From the IMG/VR virus record IMGVR_UViG_3300005912_000070, positions 1 to 22,030 of that record: a DNA stretch of 22,030 nucleotides. One strand, given 5' to 3'. Positions within the stretch are counted from its first letter, which is position 1; the number at the start of each line of letters is the position of its first letter. Shown here one piece after another: positions 1-6,192 of the stretch. Source of the stretch: a virus. The position numbers and the translations under genes are program-made. Under the pieces are notes generated by a model. That model searched no databases. It was not told the origin of the DNA and saw only the letters and a list, made by a program, of their open reading frames with translations.

Positions 1-22
1 GAATATACAGAGAAAAATAAAA

Positions 23-232
23 ATGTCTAAAGAAGTATTAAAAGATGAAGACACTCCTGAAGGAACTTTTGATTTAAGTTTTAGAGTTATGAATAACGAA
101 ATACTAGGATTCACAATGCGTGTTGATGACTTTAAAGCTAAGTGGCTATTACTTGGTCTTATATCTATCGCCGTTTTAGGATACATGGTTTCTGTTTTCG
201 GGCCTGTCATAATGTCTACGTTTGGAAGCTAA
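23..232 (+). CDS. Small single-pass membrane protein, unknown function
   Basis: This encodes 69 residues. The N-terminal 40 are polar, including DTPEGTFDLSF and a stretch ending in DDFKAKW. They are followed by one strongly hydrophobic segment at about residues 41-62 (LLLGLISIAVLGYMV...), and the protein ends shortly after. This layout suggests a small inner-membrane protein with the N-terminal part on one side. It opens a run of five tiny genes; the next ATG lies 1 base after its stop, so the two are probably co-translated. The ribosome site is weak (AGAG in an A-rich stretch). I do not recognise a named family. Small membrane proteins in phages can be holins, spanin parts or superinfection factors, but nothing here decides. 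The gene is likely real because the neighbours are tightly packed in the same style. Confidence 0.7.
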   Translation: MSKEVLKDEDTPEGTFDLSFRVMNNEILGFTMRVDDFKAKWLLLGLISIAVLGYMVSVFGPVIMSTFGS

Positions 233-233
233 C

Positions 234-509
234 ATGGATACATTAGTAAGAATGTTTGGTGATACACTGTGGATTTATACAGCTATCGGCGGGTCAATAA
301 TCGGTGCTGCGTTTCTGGCCTGGTTTAGAAATACAAAAGCTGCGCTATATCTAATGGGTAAGTTTGATAACGCTTTAGATTACTTGGTAGATCGATTTGG
401 GTGGGATTGGCTACAAGACGATCCCGAGGCTTGGCGGAAACGCTATCCACGTGTTACTAAAAAAATTGACGACTTAGAATCTCGCGTTAAAGAATTGGAA
501 GGTAAATAA
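234..509 (+). CDS. Small membrane protein with C-terminal coiled coil
   Basis: This encodes 91 residues from the ATG at 234. A TTG in frame at 222 would add four residues overlapping the previous gene and is less likely. One hydrophobic segment lies at about residues 10-31 (WIYTAIGGSIIGAAFLAWF). A soluble part follows, with aromatic-rich FGWDWLQDDPEAWRKRYP, and then a short heptad-like tail (KKIDDLESRVKELEGK) that looks like a coiled coil. The stop overlaps the next start as TAATG, which indicates translational coupling. Similar small proteins are, to my knowledge, common in marine T4-like phages, but without an assigned role. I infer a membrane-anchored protein that assembles through its tail. 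Confidence 0.72.
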   Translation: MDTLVRMFGDTLWIYTAIGGSIIGAAFLAWFRNTKAALYLMGKFDNALDYLVDRFGWDWLQDDPEAWRKRYPRVTKKIDDLESRVKELEGK

Positions 510-745
510 TGAGTGATAGATTGAATATGCACGATGCTGTGGAAGATCTTAGAAAAAGAATCAATACTCTTCGAGCTCATATGGAAGCAAGTGAATCAAA
601 TAACAATGTTGTTAATGATGCTGAACATGAAGATCCACCAATACAAATAATAGATAAAGTAGAAGACGAAAAAAAGATAGCAGCTGATAAGAAAATGGCT
701 GAAATGAAAGCAATGAAAGCTAAACTGTTAGGAAAGAAAAAATGA
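509..745 (+). CDS. Small charged soluble protein, unknown
   Basis: This encodes 78 residues with no hydrophobic segment. The first 30 residues are helical and amphipathic (MHDAVEDLRKRINTLRAHME). An acidic, Asn-rich linker follows, and then a Lys/Met/Ala-rich C-terminal helix ending in LLGKKK. Acidic in the middle and basic at the end, it could be a coiled-coil partner of the preceding membrane protein. It overlaps both neighbours by the start/stop signals TAATG and ATGA, so it belongs to the same small-gene operon. I do not recognise a family. Confidence 0.7.
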   Translation: MSDRLNMHDAVEDLRKRINTLRAHMEASESNNNVVNDAEHEDPPIQIIDKVEDEKKIAADKKMAEMKAMKAKLLGKKK

Positions 746-894
746 ATTGGATTAAAAAAAGATTAACAGAAAGAACTACTCTTGATGGCGCCGTTCTTAT
801 TGCGACTGGCGTAGCAATGATTTTAGTTCCAGTAGATTTAATTGCGTATGCAGTGATTTTCTACGGTGCATGGACTATTTGGAAAAAAGGATAG
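742..894 (+). CDS. 50-residue membrane protein
   Basis: This short gene starts at an ATG overlapping the previous stop (ATGA) and ends in TAG at 892-894. The product begins MNWIKKRLTERTTLDG, a basic amphipathic N-terminus. A hydrophobic stretch of about 30 residues follows (AVLIATGVAMILVPVDLIAYAVIFYGAW), containing a central Pro-Val-Asp that could make it a hairpin or two short segments. It ends WKKG. Small proteins beginning (M)NWIKxRL and ending in a Trp/Lys tail are, from memory, recurrent in marine T4-like phages, with no assigned function. The overlapping start, the composition and the recurring pattern support a real gene. Confidence 0.68.
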   Translation: MNWIKKRLTERTTLDGAVLIATGVAMILVPVDLIAYAVIFYGAWTIWKKG

Positions 895-898
895 TATA

Positions 899-1099
899 GT
901 GTTTAGTAAAAAATGTAAACTACACTTAGACGAAGCTGATCAAAAACCTTTGGGGCATATGATGCATGCTCTAACCATAGCAGCTAAATTACAATTGCTA
1001 GTTCCTGTTTTAATTATACATAGTGTAGTGCCAAGATGCTTTACTAATACGGCATCTAACGTAATGAAAGATATATTGAATAAACAAAAAGATACTTAA
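899..1099 (+). CDS. DUF6356-like small membrane protein
   Basis: The chosen start is the GTG at 899, seven bases after AAGGA (887-891); an upstream in-frame GTG at 866 lies inside the previous gene. The product is 66 residues, with an N-terminal region LHLDEADQKPLGHMMHAL, a hydrophobic segment around residues 24-41 (LTIAAKLQLLVPVLIIHSVVP), and a tail with CFTNTASNVMKDI. The pattern of a short His/Glu region, then HM..A, a membrane segment, H.(V/I)(V/I)P and a Thr-Ala-Ser motif resembles the DUF6356 family of small proteins found in alphaproteobacteria and marine phages. That match is from memory and moderate. Function is unknown. It ends just before the promoter of the heme oxygenase operon. 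Confidence 0.6.
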   Translation: MFSKKCKLHLDEADQKPLGHMMHALTIAAKLQLLVPVLIIHSVVPRCFTNTASNVMKDILNKQKDT

Positions 1100-1108
1100 A
1101 TTAATCTA

Positions 1109-1137
1109 TTGACAAATACAAAAATATGTAATATAAT
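1109..1137 (+). promoter_or_regulatory. Consensus sigma70 promoter for the ho-pcyX-33-59 operon
   Basis: TTGACA (1109-1114) and TATAAT (1132-1137) are separated by 17 bases, a perfect match to the bacterial housekeeping promoter. It lies in the gap between the small-gene cluster and the heme oxygenase start at 1174, giving a leader of about 30 bases. A consensus host-type promoter without a TATAAATA box implies early transcription by unmodified host polymerase. Confidence 0.88.
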
Positions 1138-1173
1138 AAAACAATAAGACTAAGTAAAGGTGAATTTGAATTA

Positions 1174-1767
1174 ATGGACAATTTAAAAAACTTAACAAAA
1201 TCAGAACATCGAAACGCTGAAAGAACTGCGTTTATGCGCAGGCTAATAAAAAAGAATATTGCTCCAGTTCAATACTATGTTTATTTAAAAAACCAATTGT
1301 TTGTATACACTACGTTAGAATATTATGCAGGGCTTAAAGGTATTTTTGAAGGTGAAATGTCAAAATTAGAAAGATCTTCTTCATTACTTCAAGATGTTTT
1401 GGAAATGGAATCGATTGAAAATTTTAATAACACTGATGACGATTTAATACTTTTAGCCGCTAAAGACTACGTAAAATATATTGAAGAAATACAAGACGAT
1501 AAAGATAGGCTCTTTGCTCACGTTTATGTAAGGCATATGGGTGATTTATCTGGCGGGCAAATGATTAAAAAATTAGTACCAGGTCCTATATCCTTTTATG
1601 AATTCGATGGCGACACCGAAGATCTTAAAGGCAAAATAAGAGAAAAACTACATGACGGCCTGGTTGATGAAGCTAAAGTTTGTTTCAGCATGGTTCAAAA
1701 ATTTTTAGAAGAATTGGAACAATATTTTAATGGAACAGACACCGAAGCTGTGGAAAACGTTGAATGA
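1174..1767 (+). CDS. ho1: Heme oxygenase (biliverdin-forming)
   Basis: The product (197 residues) opens the heme ring with oxygen and electrons, usually from reduced ferredoxin, to give biliverdin IXalpha, CO and iron. Visible signatures are the proximal haem-binding His12 in KSEHRNAE, the following FMRRL helix, and the distal-helix GDLSGGQ motif at residues 123-129 (haem pocket Gly residues). Length fits bacterial/phage enzymes, and there is no C-terminal membrane anchor, so it is soluble. The start is the ATG at 1174, eleven bases after AAAGGTG; the consensus promoter lies just upstream. The last 38 bases overlap the next gene, a bilin reductase that would use its product. Cyanophages carry related genes, but no other photosynthesis gene is present here. 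Identification is secure; electron donor and physiological purpose are inference. Confidence 0.95.
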   Translation: MDNLKNLTKSEHRNAERTAFMRRLIKKNIAPVQYYVYLKNQLFVYTTLEYYAGLKGIFEGEMSKLERSSSLLQDVLEMESIENFNNTDDDLILLAAKDYVKYIEEIQDDKDRLFAHVYVRHMGDLSGGQMIKKLVPGPISFYEFDGDTEDLKGKIREKLHDGLVDEAKVCFSMVQKFLEELEQYFNGTDTEAVENVE

Positions 1768-2419
1768 ATATGCCAACTATTTAGAAGCAAGGTTTGACGA
1801 AGTCTTTGAACGTTACGAAGAACCAAAAATAAATAAGTTAAATTTTAAAAATTGGAACAACACTTTTTGGAGTTCTAATGTTATTCGTAAGTGTCATTTA
1901 AAAACAATTGTACCTAAAGACGGGCGCGACCATTGGCTGATGCATGTAAACGTGTTTCCGAACACAAATATAGAATTGCCAATCCTTGGGTTTAATATCG
2001 CAGCTAGCCCTAAAAAGATTACTAGTTCGTTTATGGACTATAGCCCTTTATATGGATTTCCACATCCGTATCACGATTATATGGAAATGCGTGTTGCTGG
2101 TTTGGAATGGAACATGCCACAGAATTTGCCACCCTGGGCCAGTGAAATCTTTTCAGGAGATGTGCTTACAGCTGACAACATTGATACTGATGCGGAACTC
2201 AACCATTTTATCCAAGTCATGACCGATTTGGTAGATTATTACCTAGACAATTTAAATGCGAATGCGCTCGAAACTCAGCGTGATATAAAGCCATTATTAA
2301 ACAGATATTGTCAAAATCAAAAACTAAATCCGCATTTACATCGTTCTATTTTGGCTATGGGCATATCAGAGCAAGATAAAAACGATTACGTAAACAACGT
2401 ATTGTTTGAAGAAATTTAA
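1730..2419 (+). CDS. pcyX: Ferredoxin-dependent bilin reductase, PcyX/PcyA type
   Basis: The 229-residue product belongs to the ferredoxin-dependent bilin reductases, which reduce biliverdin to a phycobilin. It aligns by eye with cyanobacterial PcyA: RK-C-HL..., then LMH..VFP, ELPILGFNIA, a (A/F)MDYSP box, NLPPWASEIFSGDV (PcyA LPPWGEIFS) and a C-terminal VLFEEI. It is unlike the phage enzyme PebS in these boxes. The PcyA catalytic Glu76 position is Lys here (HLK), the His88 position is conserved (LMH), and the Asp105 position is Asn (GFN). PcyX from oceanic viral metagenomes is PcyA-related, makes phycoerythrobilin, and is found beside a heme oxygenase, which fits this gene. The ATG at 1730 overlaps the heme oxygenase by 38 bases; no strong ribosome site is seen, suggesting coupled translation. 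The family is certain; the PcyX assignment and product are likely. Confidence 0.87.
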   Translation: MEQTPKLWKTLNEYANYLEARFDEVFERYEEPKINKLNFKNWNNTFWSSNVIRKCHLKTIVPKDGRDHWLMHVNVFPNTNIELPILGFNIAASPKKITSSFMDYSPLYGFPHPYHDYMEMRVAGLEWNMPQNLPPWASEIFSGDVLTADNIDTDAELNHFIQVMTDLVDYYLDNLNANALETQRDIKPLLNRYCQNQKLNPHLHRSILAMGISEQDKNDYVNNVLFEEI

Positions 2420-2629
2420 ATGAAAATATTCAAAGCTATTGCTGCCTATACCAACAATTCACCAAAAAAACAGTTGACATACATGCACTGTTGTGATAAT
2501 ATTAATATTATTAGTAATGAAACAGTCCTAAACTTTTCGAACCACAAGTATTTAATAACTGTGGTTTGCTGTAGTAATTGTGGTAGTAAAAAAGCAACCT
2601 CTTACATTAAACACATAAAGGAGATATAA
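2420..2629 (+). CDS. Small Cys-containing protein, unknown
   Basis: The start ATG follows the bilin reductase stop with no gap. The 69-residue product has paired cysteines near residue 25 (HCCDN) and near residue 50 (CCSNCGSKK), ending in a basic SYIKHIKEI tail. The CC...CCxxC arrangement could bind a metal, but spacing matches no family I know. A TTGACA element lies inside it (see the separate entry). Because it sits between the bilin reductase and the replication genes and is in perfect register, I regard it as a real accessory gene without an assignable role. Confidence 0.55.
   Translation: MKIFKAIAAYTNNSPKKQLTYMHCCDNINIISNETVLNFSNHKYLITVVCCSNCGSKKATSYIKHIKEI
2474..2502 (+). promoter_or_regulatory. 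Possible internal sigma70-like promoter
   Basis: TTGACA at 2474-2479 is followed by GATAAT at 2495-2500 (15-base spacer) or TAATAT at 2497-2502 (17-base spacer), inside the small gene 2420-2629. If active it would feed gp33 and gp59 independently of the bilin genes. Being within a coding region and imperfect, it could be chance. Confidence 0.3.
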
Positions 2630-2830
2630 ATGATTGTAAATAAATTCCTAAAAGAAAAGTCAGGACAAAATTTACGCGCTGAAATTCATTCTGACGTGGA
2701 TGGATATAACGTCAAATATTTTATAAATGAAACCATGCAAACTCAAAAAACATTTGCAGGGCAAACTATTCGACAAGTTGAAGATGAAGCAAAAGGATGG
2801 ATTAATTCGGTAGGAGTTATAAACGGTTAA
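2630..2830 (+). CDS. Conserved small phage protein, unknown
   Basis: This encodes 66 residues. The ATG directly follows the previous stop and has a strong ribosome site, AAAGGAGAT, seven or so bases upstream. The sequence reads as a small alpha/beta protein: an N-terminal VNKFLKEK, a strand-like AEIHSDVDGYNVKYFIN, and a C-terminal helix VEDEAKGWINSVGVING. Small proteins with a VED.A..W motif near the C-terminus occur in T4-like marine phages beside gp33, from memory; no function is assigned. The stop overlaps the gp33 start as TAATG. Confidence 0.72.
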   Translation: MIVNKFLKEKSGQNLRAEIHSDVDGYNVKYFINETMQTQKTFAGQTIRQVEDEAKGWINSVGVING

Positions 2831-3063
2831 TGATAGAAACTAGAACCCCGGAAAAAATTCACTTGGCAATTCAAGACAAATTAAAAAGAGGAGCAACTTA
2901 TATTGATGCTCTTGTTACCTATGCCAAAGAAAACAATCTTGAAATTGAAACAGTCGCAAATATAGTTAAAAAATCTACAATCATAAAGCAAAAAATAAAA
3001 TCCGAAGCTTTAGAAATGAGATTGGTAAAAAAGGAAGAAAATGACGTCACTGAATTATGCTAA
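2830..3063 (+). CDS. 33: gp33-like late transcription coactivator
   Basis: The 77-residue product matches short gp33-type proteins of T4-like marine phages: an N-terminal helix (PEKIHLAIQDKLKRG), then TYIDALVTYAKENNLEIETVANIV and a C-terminal basic/acidic helix (KSTIIKQKIKSEALEMRL). In T4, gp33 bridges the sliding clamp and host RNA polymerase to activate late promoters recognised by gp55. Position supports the call: in T4-like genomes gene 33 directly precedes 59 and 32, as here. It overlaps gp59 by 23 bases and is coupled to the preceding gene by TAATG. The presence of five TATAAATA late promoters in the window fits such a factor. The protein is small and divergent, so gene order carries much of the weight. 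Confidence 0.8.
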   Translation: MIETRTPEKIHLAIQDKLKRGATYIDALVTYAKENNLEIETVANIVKKSTIIKQKIKSEALEMRLVKKEENDVTELC

Positions 3064-3637
3064 TGAAGCATCGTTTCGAGTTTATGTCAACTATCTAGCA
3101 CTTAAGAAACATTTCGATACTGATGGTTATGATTATCACAAATATAATGGAAAAATTAGAGCTTCTTTCGATAAATTTCAAACACGAAACGATGCATTCT
3201 TTTTTTATAAGTTATCGAAAAAAGAAGATCCGTTAAAAATTCTTATCGCCAATCTAGTTCGTAATCCAAAGGCTTGGATACGAGAAATAGTCGAAGATCG
3301 TGGTGAAGAAATATATGCCGAATGGGAAAAGAGAATGGATTCTCTAACCTATTCGTATAAAATGGATTTAAAAAAACTAAAAGACAACTATCACGACAAC
3401 CTAGCTGTTAACGACGGGCAGCATCCTTATATAATGACTATGTATTTCCAAAAGGAAATTTCTATTGAAACTTTTACTATACTTTCAAAGATTTCTAATG
3501 TTTATGACTATTGGGAAGAAAAAGTAGTTGACAAATTCGTTGCACGTGATATAATAAGATTATCCAAGAAATATTATCCATTCTTGGAAATAGACCAAAA
3601 AAAGTTTTCTGCAATCACTAAAGAATACTTTTTTTAA
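3041..3637 (+). CDS. 59: gp59 loader of DNA helicase
   Basis: The 198-residue product resembles T4 gp59, which loads the gp41 helicase onto gp32-coated single-stranded DNA at forks and recombination intermediates. Shared features visible by eye are an N-terminal (V/K)Y..YL..K.H...YD..KYN segment, the FQ.R.D.FFF.KLS box at about residues 47-61, LI.NLV.NP.AWI at about residues 69-80, and a C-terminal helical half. T4 gp59 is 217 residues, so length fits. The ATG at 3041 has AAGGAA upstream within the end of gp33. Its 3' end carries a near-perfect promoter (3528-3555) for gp32. Order 33-59-32 is conserved with T4. Confidence 0.9.
   Translation: MTSLNYANEASFRVYVNYLALKKHFDTDGYDYHKYNGKIRASFDKFQTRNDAFFFYKLSKKEDPLKILIANLVRNPKAWIREIVEDRGEEIYAEWEKRMDSLTYSYKMDLKKLKDNYHDNLAVNDGQHPYIMTMYFQKEISIETFTILSKISNVYDYWEEKVVDKFVARDIIRLSKKYYPFLEIDQKKFSAITKEYFF
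3528..3555 (+). promoter_or_regulatory. Strong sigma70 promoter inside gp59, upstream of gp32
   Basis: TTGACA (3528-3533) and TATAAT (3550-3555) are 16 bases apart, and TGA directly precedes the -10 box, making an extended -10. It lies in the last 110 bases of gene 59 and would start transcription near 3562, giving gp32 an early supply independent of the upstream operon. Confidence 0.75.
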
Positions 3638-3645
3638 TATAAATA
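3638..3645 (+). promoter_or_regulatory. T4-type late promoter for gp32
   Basis: The sequence is an exact TATAAATA, the T4 late-promoter -10 element recognised by gp55 with gp33, located immediately after the gp59 stop and 75 bases before the gp32 start. A start site would fall near 3651. Directly downstream, GTGGA (3650-3654) and TCCAC (3660-3664) can pair across a five-base loop at the 5' end of the transcript. Confidence 0.8.
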
Positions 3646-3720
3646 GATGGTGGAATAAATCCACAACATACATCGCAATATAAACCAATGCTATATAACG
3701 CAAAACTAGGAGACACAAAT

Positions 3721-4659
3721 ATGACAATGTCATTTGATGCACTTAAAAAGAACCGTTCATCTTCACTCGATAAGTTGAACTCACAGCTCTCACAAATCGC
3801 AACAAAGAGCTATTCAGATCCTAACGAAGGTAAATTTTGGAAACCAACACGTGATAAAGCAGGTAACGGTTTCGCAATCATACGCTTTCTTCCTCCATCA
3901 TCGGGAGAAGAAATGCCATTCGCTAGACTCTGGGACCACGGATTTCAAGGTCCAACCGGTTTGTGGTATATCGAAAACTCTCTTACGACAATCGGAAAAG
4001 ACGATCCAGTTTCAGAATTTAATTCAAAGCTCTGGAACAGTGGTGTCGAACAAGATAAAGAGCAAGCTCGTAAACAAAAACGCCGCCTTAAATATATATC
4101 AAACGTTTATATAGTTAAAGATAGTGGCAACCCTGATAATGATGGAAAAGTATTCATGTATCAGTTTGGCAAGAAAATCTTTGATAAGCTAAATGATTTG
4201 ATGAACCCATCCTTTGAGGATGAAAGTCCAGTCAATCCGTTTGATTTTTGGGAAGGCGCAAACTTCCGTCTCAAAATCCGACAGTTTGAAGGATATCCAA
4301 ACTACGACAAATCAGAATTTGACGGCCCATCGCCGCTATTTGAAGATGATGATGAATTGGAGGGAGTTTGGAAGCAACAGCATTCTCTGCAAGAATTGGT
4401 TGATGAAAAGAACTTTAAATCATATGGAGATCTAAAAGCAAAAATGTATCGTGTTCTAAATCTCACTGGTGATTCTCCGCTGTCAACAAATACAGCAGAT
4501 GATGATACAGATAATGATCTTGACATGAGCAAGTTTGGAAAATCTGCTGATGCACCTACGATGAAAGAAGAAACATCTTCGGCATCAACATCGCAAACAG
4601 ATAGTATTAGTGATGATGACGAAGATCTCGCAATGTTTAGAGACCTCGTTAAAGGTTAA
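3721..4659 (+). CDS. 32: gp32 single-stranded DNA-binding protein
   Basis: The 312-residue product coats single-stranded DNA during replication and recombination and recruits UvsX, gp59 and polymerase. Visible domains are the N-terminal basic cooperativity region (MSFDALKKNRSS...), the OB-fold core with GNGFAIIRFLPP, HGFQGPTGLWYIENS, YISNVYIVKD..NP.N.GKVFMYQFGKKIFDKL and WEGANFRLKIRQ, and a Ser/Asp-rich acidic C-terminal tail ending DDDEDLAMFRDLVKG. The T4 zinc ligands in the region after WYIEN are not present: the equivalent stretch (SLTTIGKDDPVSEFN) has no Cys. AGGAGA at 3708-3713 sets the ATG at 3721; ATG at 3727 is too far and 3688 lacks a site. Two promoters precede it and a CTTCGG hairpin follows it. 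Confidence 0.96.
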   Translation: MTMSFDALKKNRSSSLDKLNSQLSQIATKSYSDPNEGKFWKPTRDKAGNGFAIIRFLPPSSGEEMPFARLWDHGFQGPTGLWYIENSLTTIGKDDPVSEFNSKLWNSGVEQDKEQARKQKRRLKYISNVYIVKDSGNPDNDGKVFMYQFGKKIFDKLNDLMNPSFEDESPVNPFDFWEGANFRLKIRQFEGYPNYDKSEFDGPSPLFEDDDELEGVWKQQHSLQELVDEKNFKSYGDLKAKMYRVLNLTGDSPLSTNTADDDTDNDLDMSKFGKSADAPTMKEETSSASTSQTDSISDDDEDLAMFRDLVKG

Positions 4660-4663
4660 CAAA

Positions 4664-4687
4664 GAGAAGGGGCTTCGGCCCCTTCTC
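4664..4687 (+). terminator. gp32 3' hairpin with TTCG tetraloop
   Basis: A perfect 10-base-pair stem (4664-4673 with 4678-4687) closes a TTCG loop, five bases after the gp32 stop. No T-run follows (ATATCTAGG comes next), so it is more likely an mRNA-stabilising or processing hairpin than an efficient intrinsic terminator. CUUCGG hairpins of this kind are known at intercistronic positions of T4, including around gene 32. Confidence 0.85.
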
Positions 4688-4706
4688 ATATCTAGGAGGT
4701 TAAAAC

Positions 4707-5033
4707 ATGGCTAATAAAATATACGAAGAAGTTTTAGATTTCGATTTTGGGTTTACTTTTATAGACGAAGAACTGCAAGAAAAAGAACTTGCGGCTGCTG
4801 ACACTATTCAACAAGTAAGCTCAGAAAAGCAAACACTTGAAGATCAGCTTAATGATTCAAAAGTTGCTGCTGATGATTTGGAATATAGATTAGAACTTTT
4901 ATATAAATCTATTGTACCATTTTTAAATAATCTTTGCAAAAATCCCGATAAATCAACAATCTTTTGGCCTGATAGAGTTTCTAAAATTCAATCCTATCAA
5001 GCTAAACTGCTTTCAATCGCAGAAGGAAAATAA
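4707..5033 (+). CDS. Conserved coiled-coil phage protein between gp32 and UvsX
   Basis: The 108-residue product has an N-terminal VLDFDFGFTFIDEEEL-like acidic/aromatic segment, a central coiled coil at about residues 30-65 (IQQVSSEKQTLEDQLNDSK...), and a C-terminal part with IVPFLNNLCKNPDKSTIFWPDRVSKI. Proteins with FDFGF near the start and (I)xWP(N/D)R near the end are recurrent between gp32 and uvsX in marine T4-like phages, from memory, without a known role. An excellent ribosome site AGGAGG (4694-4699) lies eight bases before the ATG, suggesting high expression. I infer a helper of recombination or replication from position only. Confidence 0.75.
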   Translation: MANKIYEEVLDFDFGFTFIDEELQEKELAAADTIQQVSSEKQTLEDQLNDSKVAADDLEYRLELLYKSIVPFLNNLCKNPDKSTIFWPDRVSKIQSYQAKLLSIAEGK

Positions 5034-5034
5034 T

Positions 5035-6144
5035 ATGAGTCTACTATTAGACAAACTTGTGAAAAACTCTACCATTAAACTTACAGCTCAACTTACTGAG
5101 TCGAAAGTTTTTGGTAAAAAGGAAATGGCACCAACACCAGTTCCTATGGTAAATGTAGCTCTTTCTGGTGATATCGATGGTGGATTATCCCCAGGCCTTT
5201 TGGTTTTGGCTGGTCCGTCTAAACACTTTAAGTCTGCGTTTGCGCTATTAACAGCAGCTGCATATATGAACAAATATAAAGATGCAATTTTACTGTTTTA
5301 TGATTCAGAATTTGGTACACCACAAGCATATTTTGAATCGTTTGGTATTGACATGGATCGAGTAGTTCATACGCCAATTACTAATGTTGAAGAACTTAAG
5401 TTTGATATCGCAAGTCAGCTTGATGCAATTGATAAAAAAGATCATGTATGTATTATCATTGACTCTGTAGGCAACCTTGCATCTAAGAAAGAAGTCGAAG
5501 ACGCAATGAATGAAAAATCTGTTGCGGATATGTCTCGTGCAAAGGCTCTTAAATCTTTGTTCCGTATTGTAACACCGCATCTTAATTTGAAAGATATCCC
5601 ACTTATTGCCGTGAATCATACTTATCAGGAAATCGGTTTGTTTCCAAAGGCTATCGTATCAGGCGGCACAGGCATATATTATTCGGCCACGGCTATTTGG
5701 ATTGTTGGTCGCCAGCAAGACAAAGTTGGTACTGAGGTCCAAGGTTATCACTTTGTTATTAATATTGAAAAATCACGGCACGTTAAAGAGAAATCCAAAA
5801 TTCCAATTACTGTATCTTGGGACGGTGGTATTGTTAAATGGTCAGGTTTGATGGACGTTGCTGAAAAGGGTGGATATCTACGTAAACCAAAGGTTGGTTG
5901 GTATGAAGCAGTAGATCCAGCAACTGGTGAAATACTTTCAGAAAAACTAATGCGAGCTAAGGAAGTAAATGACAATGGCGATTTTTGGAATATGATGTTT
6001 GAAAAAACTGATTTCAAAGCCTACGTTCACGATCGCTTTACAATCGGTGCATCTGGTAGTATTATGCGTGAAGACGATAGTAATAGCAGATCAAAGTCAT
6101 TGGACGATTTGGCAGAAGCTAATAGCGAAGATGATCTAATTTAA
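5035..6144 (+). CDS. uvsX: UvsX, RecA-like recombinase
   Basis: The 369-residue product forms filaments on single-stranded DNA and catalyses strand exchange, driving recombination-dependent replication with gp32 and gp41. The Walker A loop is GPSKHFKS (residues 60-67), the variant seen in T4 UvsX rather than the GxxxxGK(T/S) of RecA. Walker B is VCIIIDSV (about 138-145). Further core elements are the FYDSEFGTP segment (about 88-95), AVNHTYQEIG, the loop VSGGTGIYYSA and the GxxV(K/E)WSG region. The C-terminus is acidic (SLDDLAEANSEDDLI). T4 UvsX is 391 residues, so length is normal. It starts two bases after the previous stop and is followed by the gp41 promoter. Confidence 0.95.
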   Translation: MSLLLDKLVKNSTIKLTAQLTESKVFGKKEMAPTPVPMVNVALSGDIDGGLSPGLLVLAGPSKHFKSAFALLTAAAYMNKYKDAILLFYDSEFGTPQAYFESFGIDMDRVVHTPITNVEELKFDIASQLDAIDKKDHVCIIIDSVGNLASKKEVEDAMNEKSVADMSRAKALKSLFRIVTPHLNLKDIPLIAVNHTYQEIGLFPKAIVSGGTGIYYSATAIWIVGRQQDKVGTEVQGYHFVINIEKSRHVKEKSKIPITVSWDGGIVKWSGLMDVAEKGGYLRKPKVGWYEAVDPATGEILSEKLMRAKEVNDNGDFWNMMFEKTDFKAYVHDRFTIGASGSIMREDDSNSRSKSLDDLAEANSEDDLI

Positions 6145-6147
6145 TTG

Positions 6148-6176
6148 TTGACAATTCTATGATATAGTGATATATT
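6148..6176 (+). promoter_or_regulatory. sigma70 promoter for gp41
   Basis: TTGACA (6148-6153) and TATATT (6171-6176) are 17 bases apart, with TGA just before the -10 box (extended -10). It starts four bases after the uvsX stop. Start of transcription would be near 6183, leaving a structured leader of about 70 bases before the gp41 ATG. Confidence 0.78.
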
Positions 6177-6192
6177 AAAATTAATTACAAAG

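Noticed and set aside
1-22. End of an upstream gene at the left edge
   Set aside because: Two frames are open for a few codons before stops at 18-20 and 28-30; too little sequence to decide.
4520-4548. TTGACA inside gp32
   Set aside because: No acceptable -10 box at 15-19 bases; the element encodes part of the acidic tail region.
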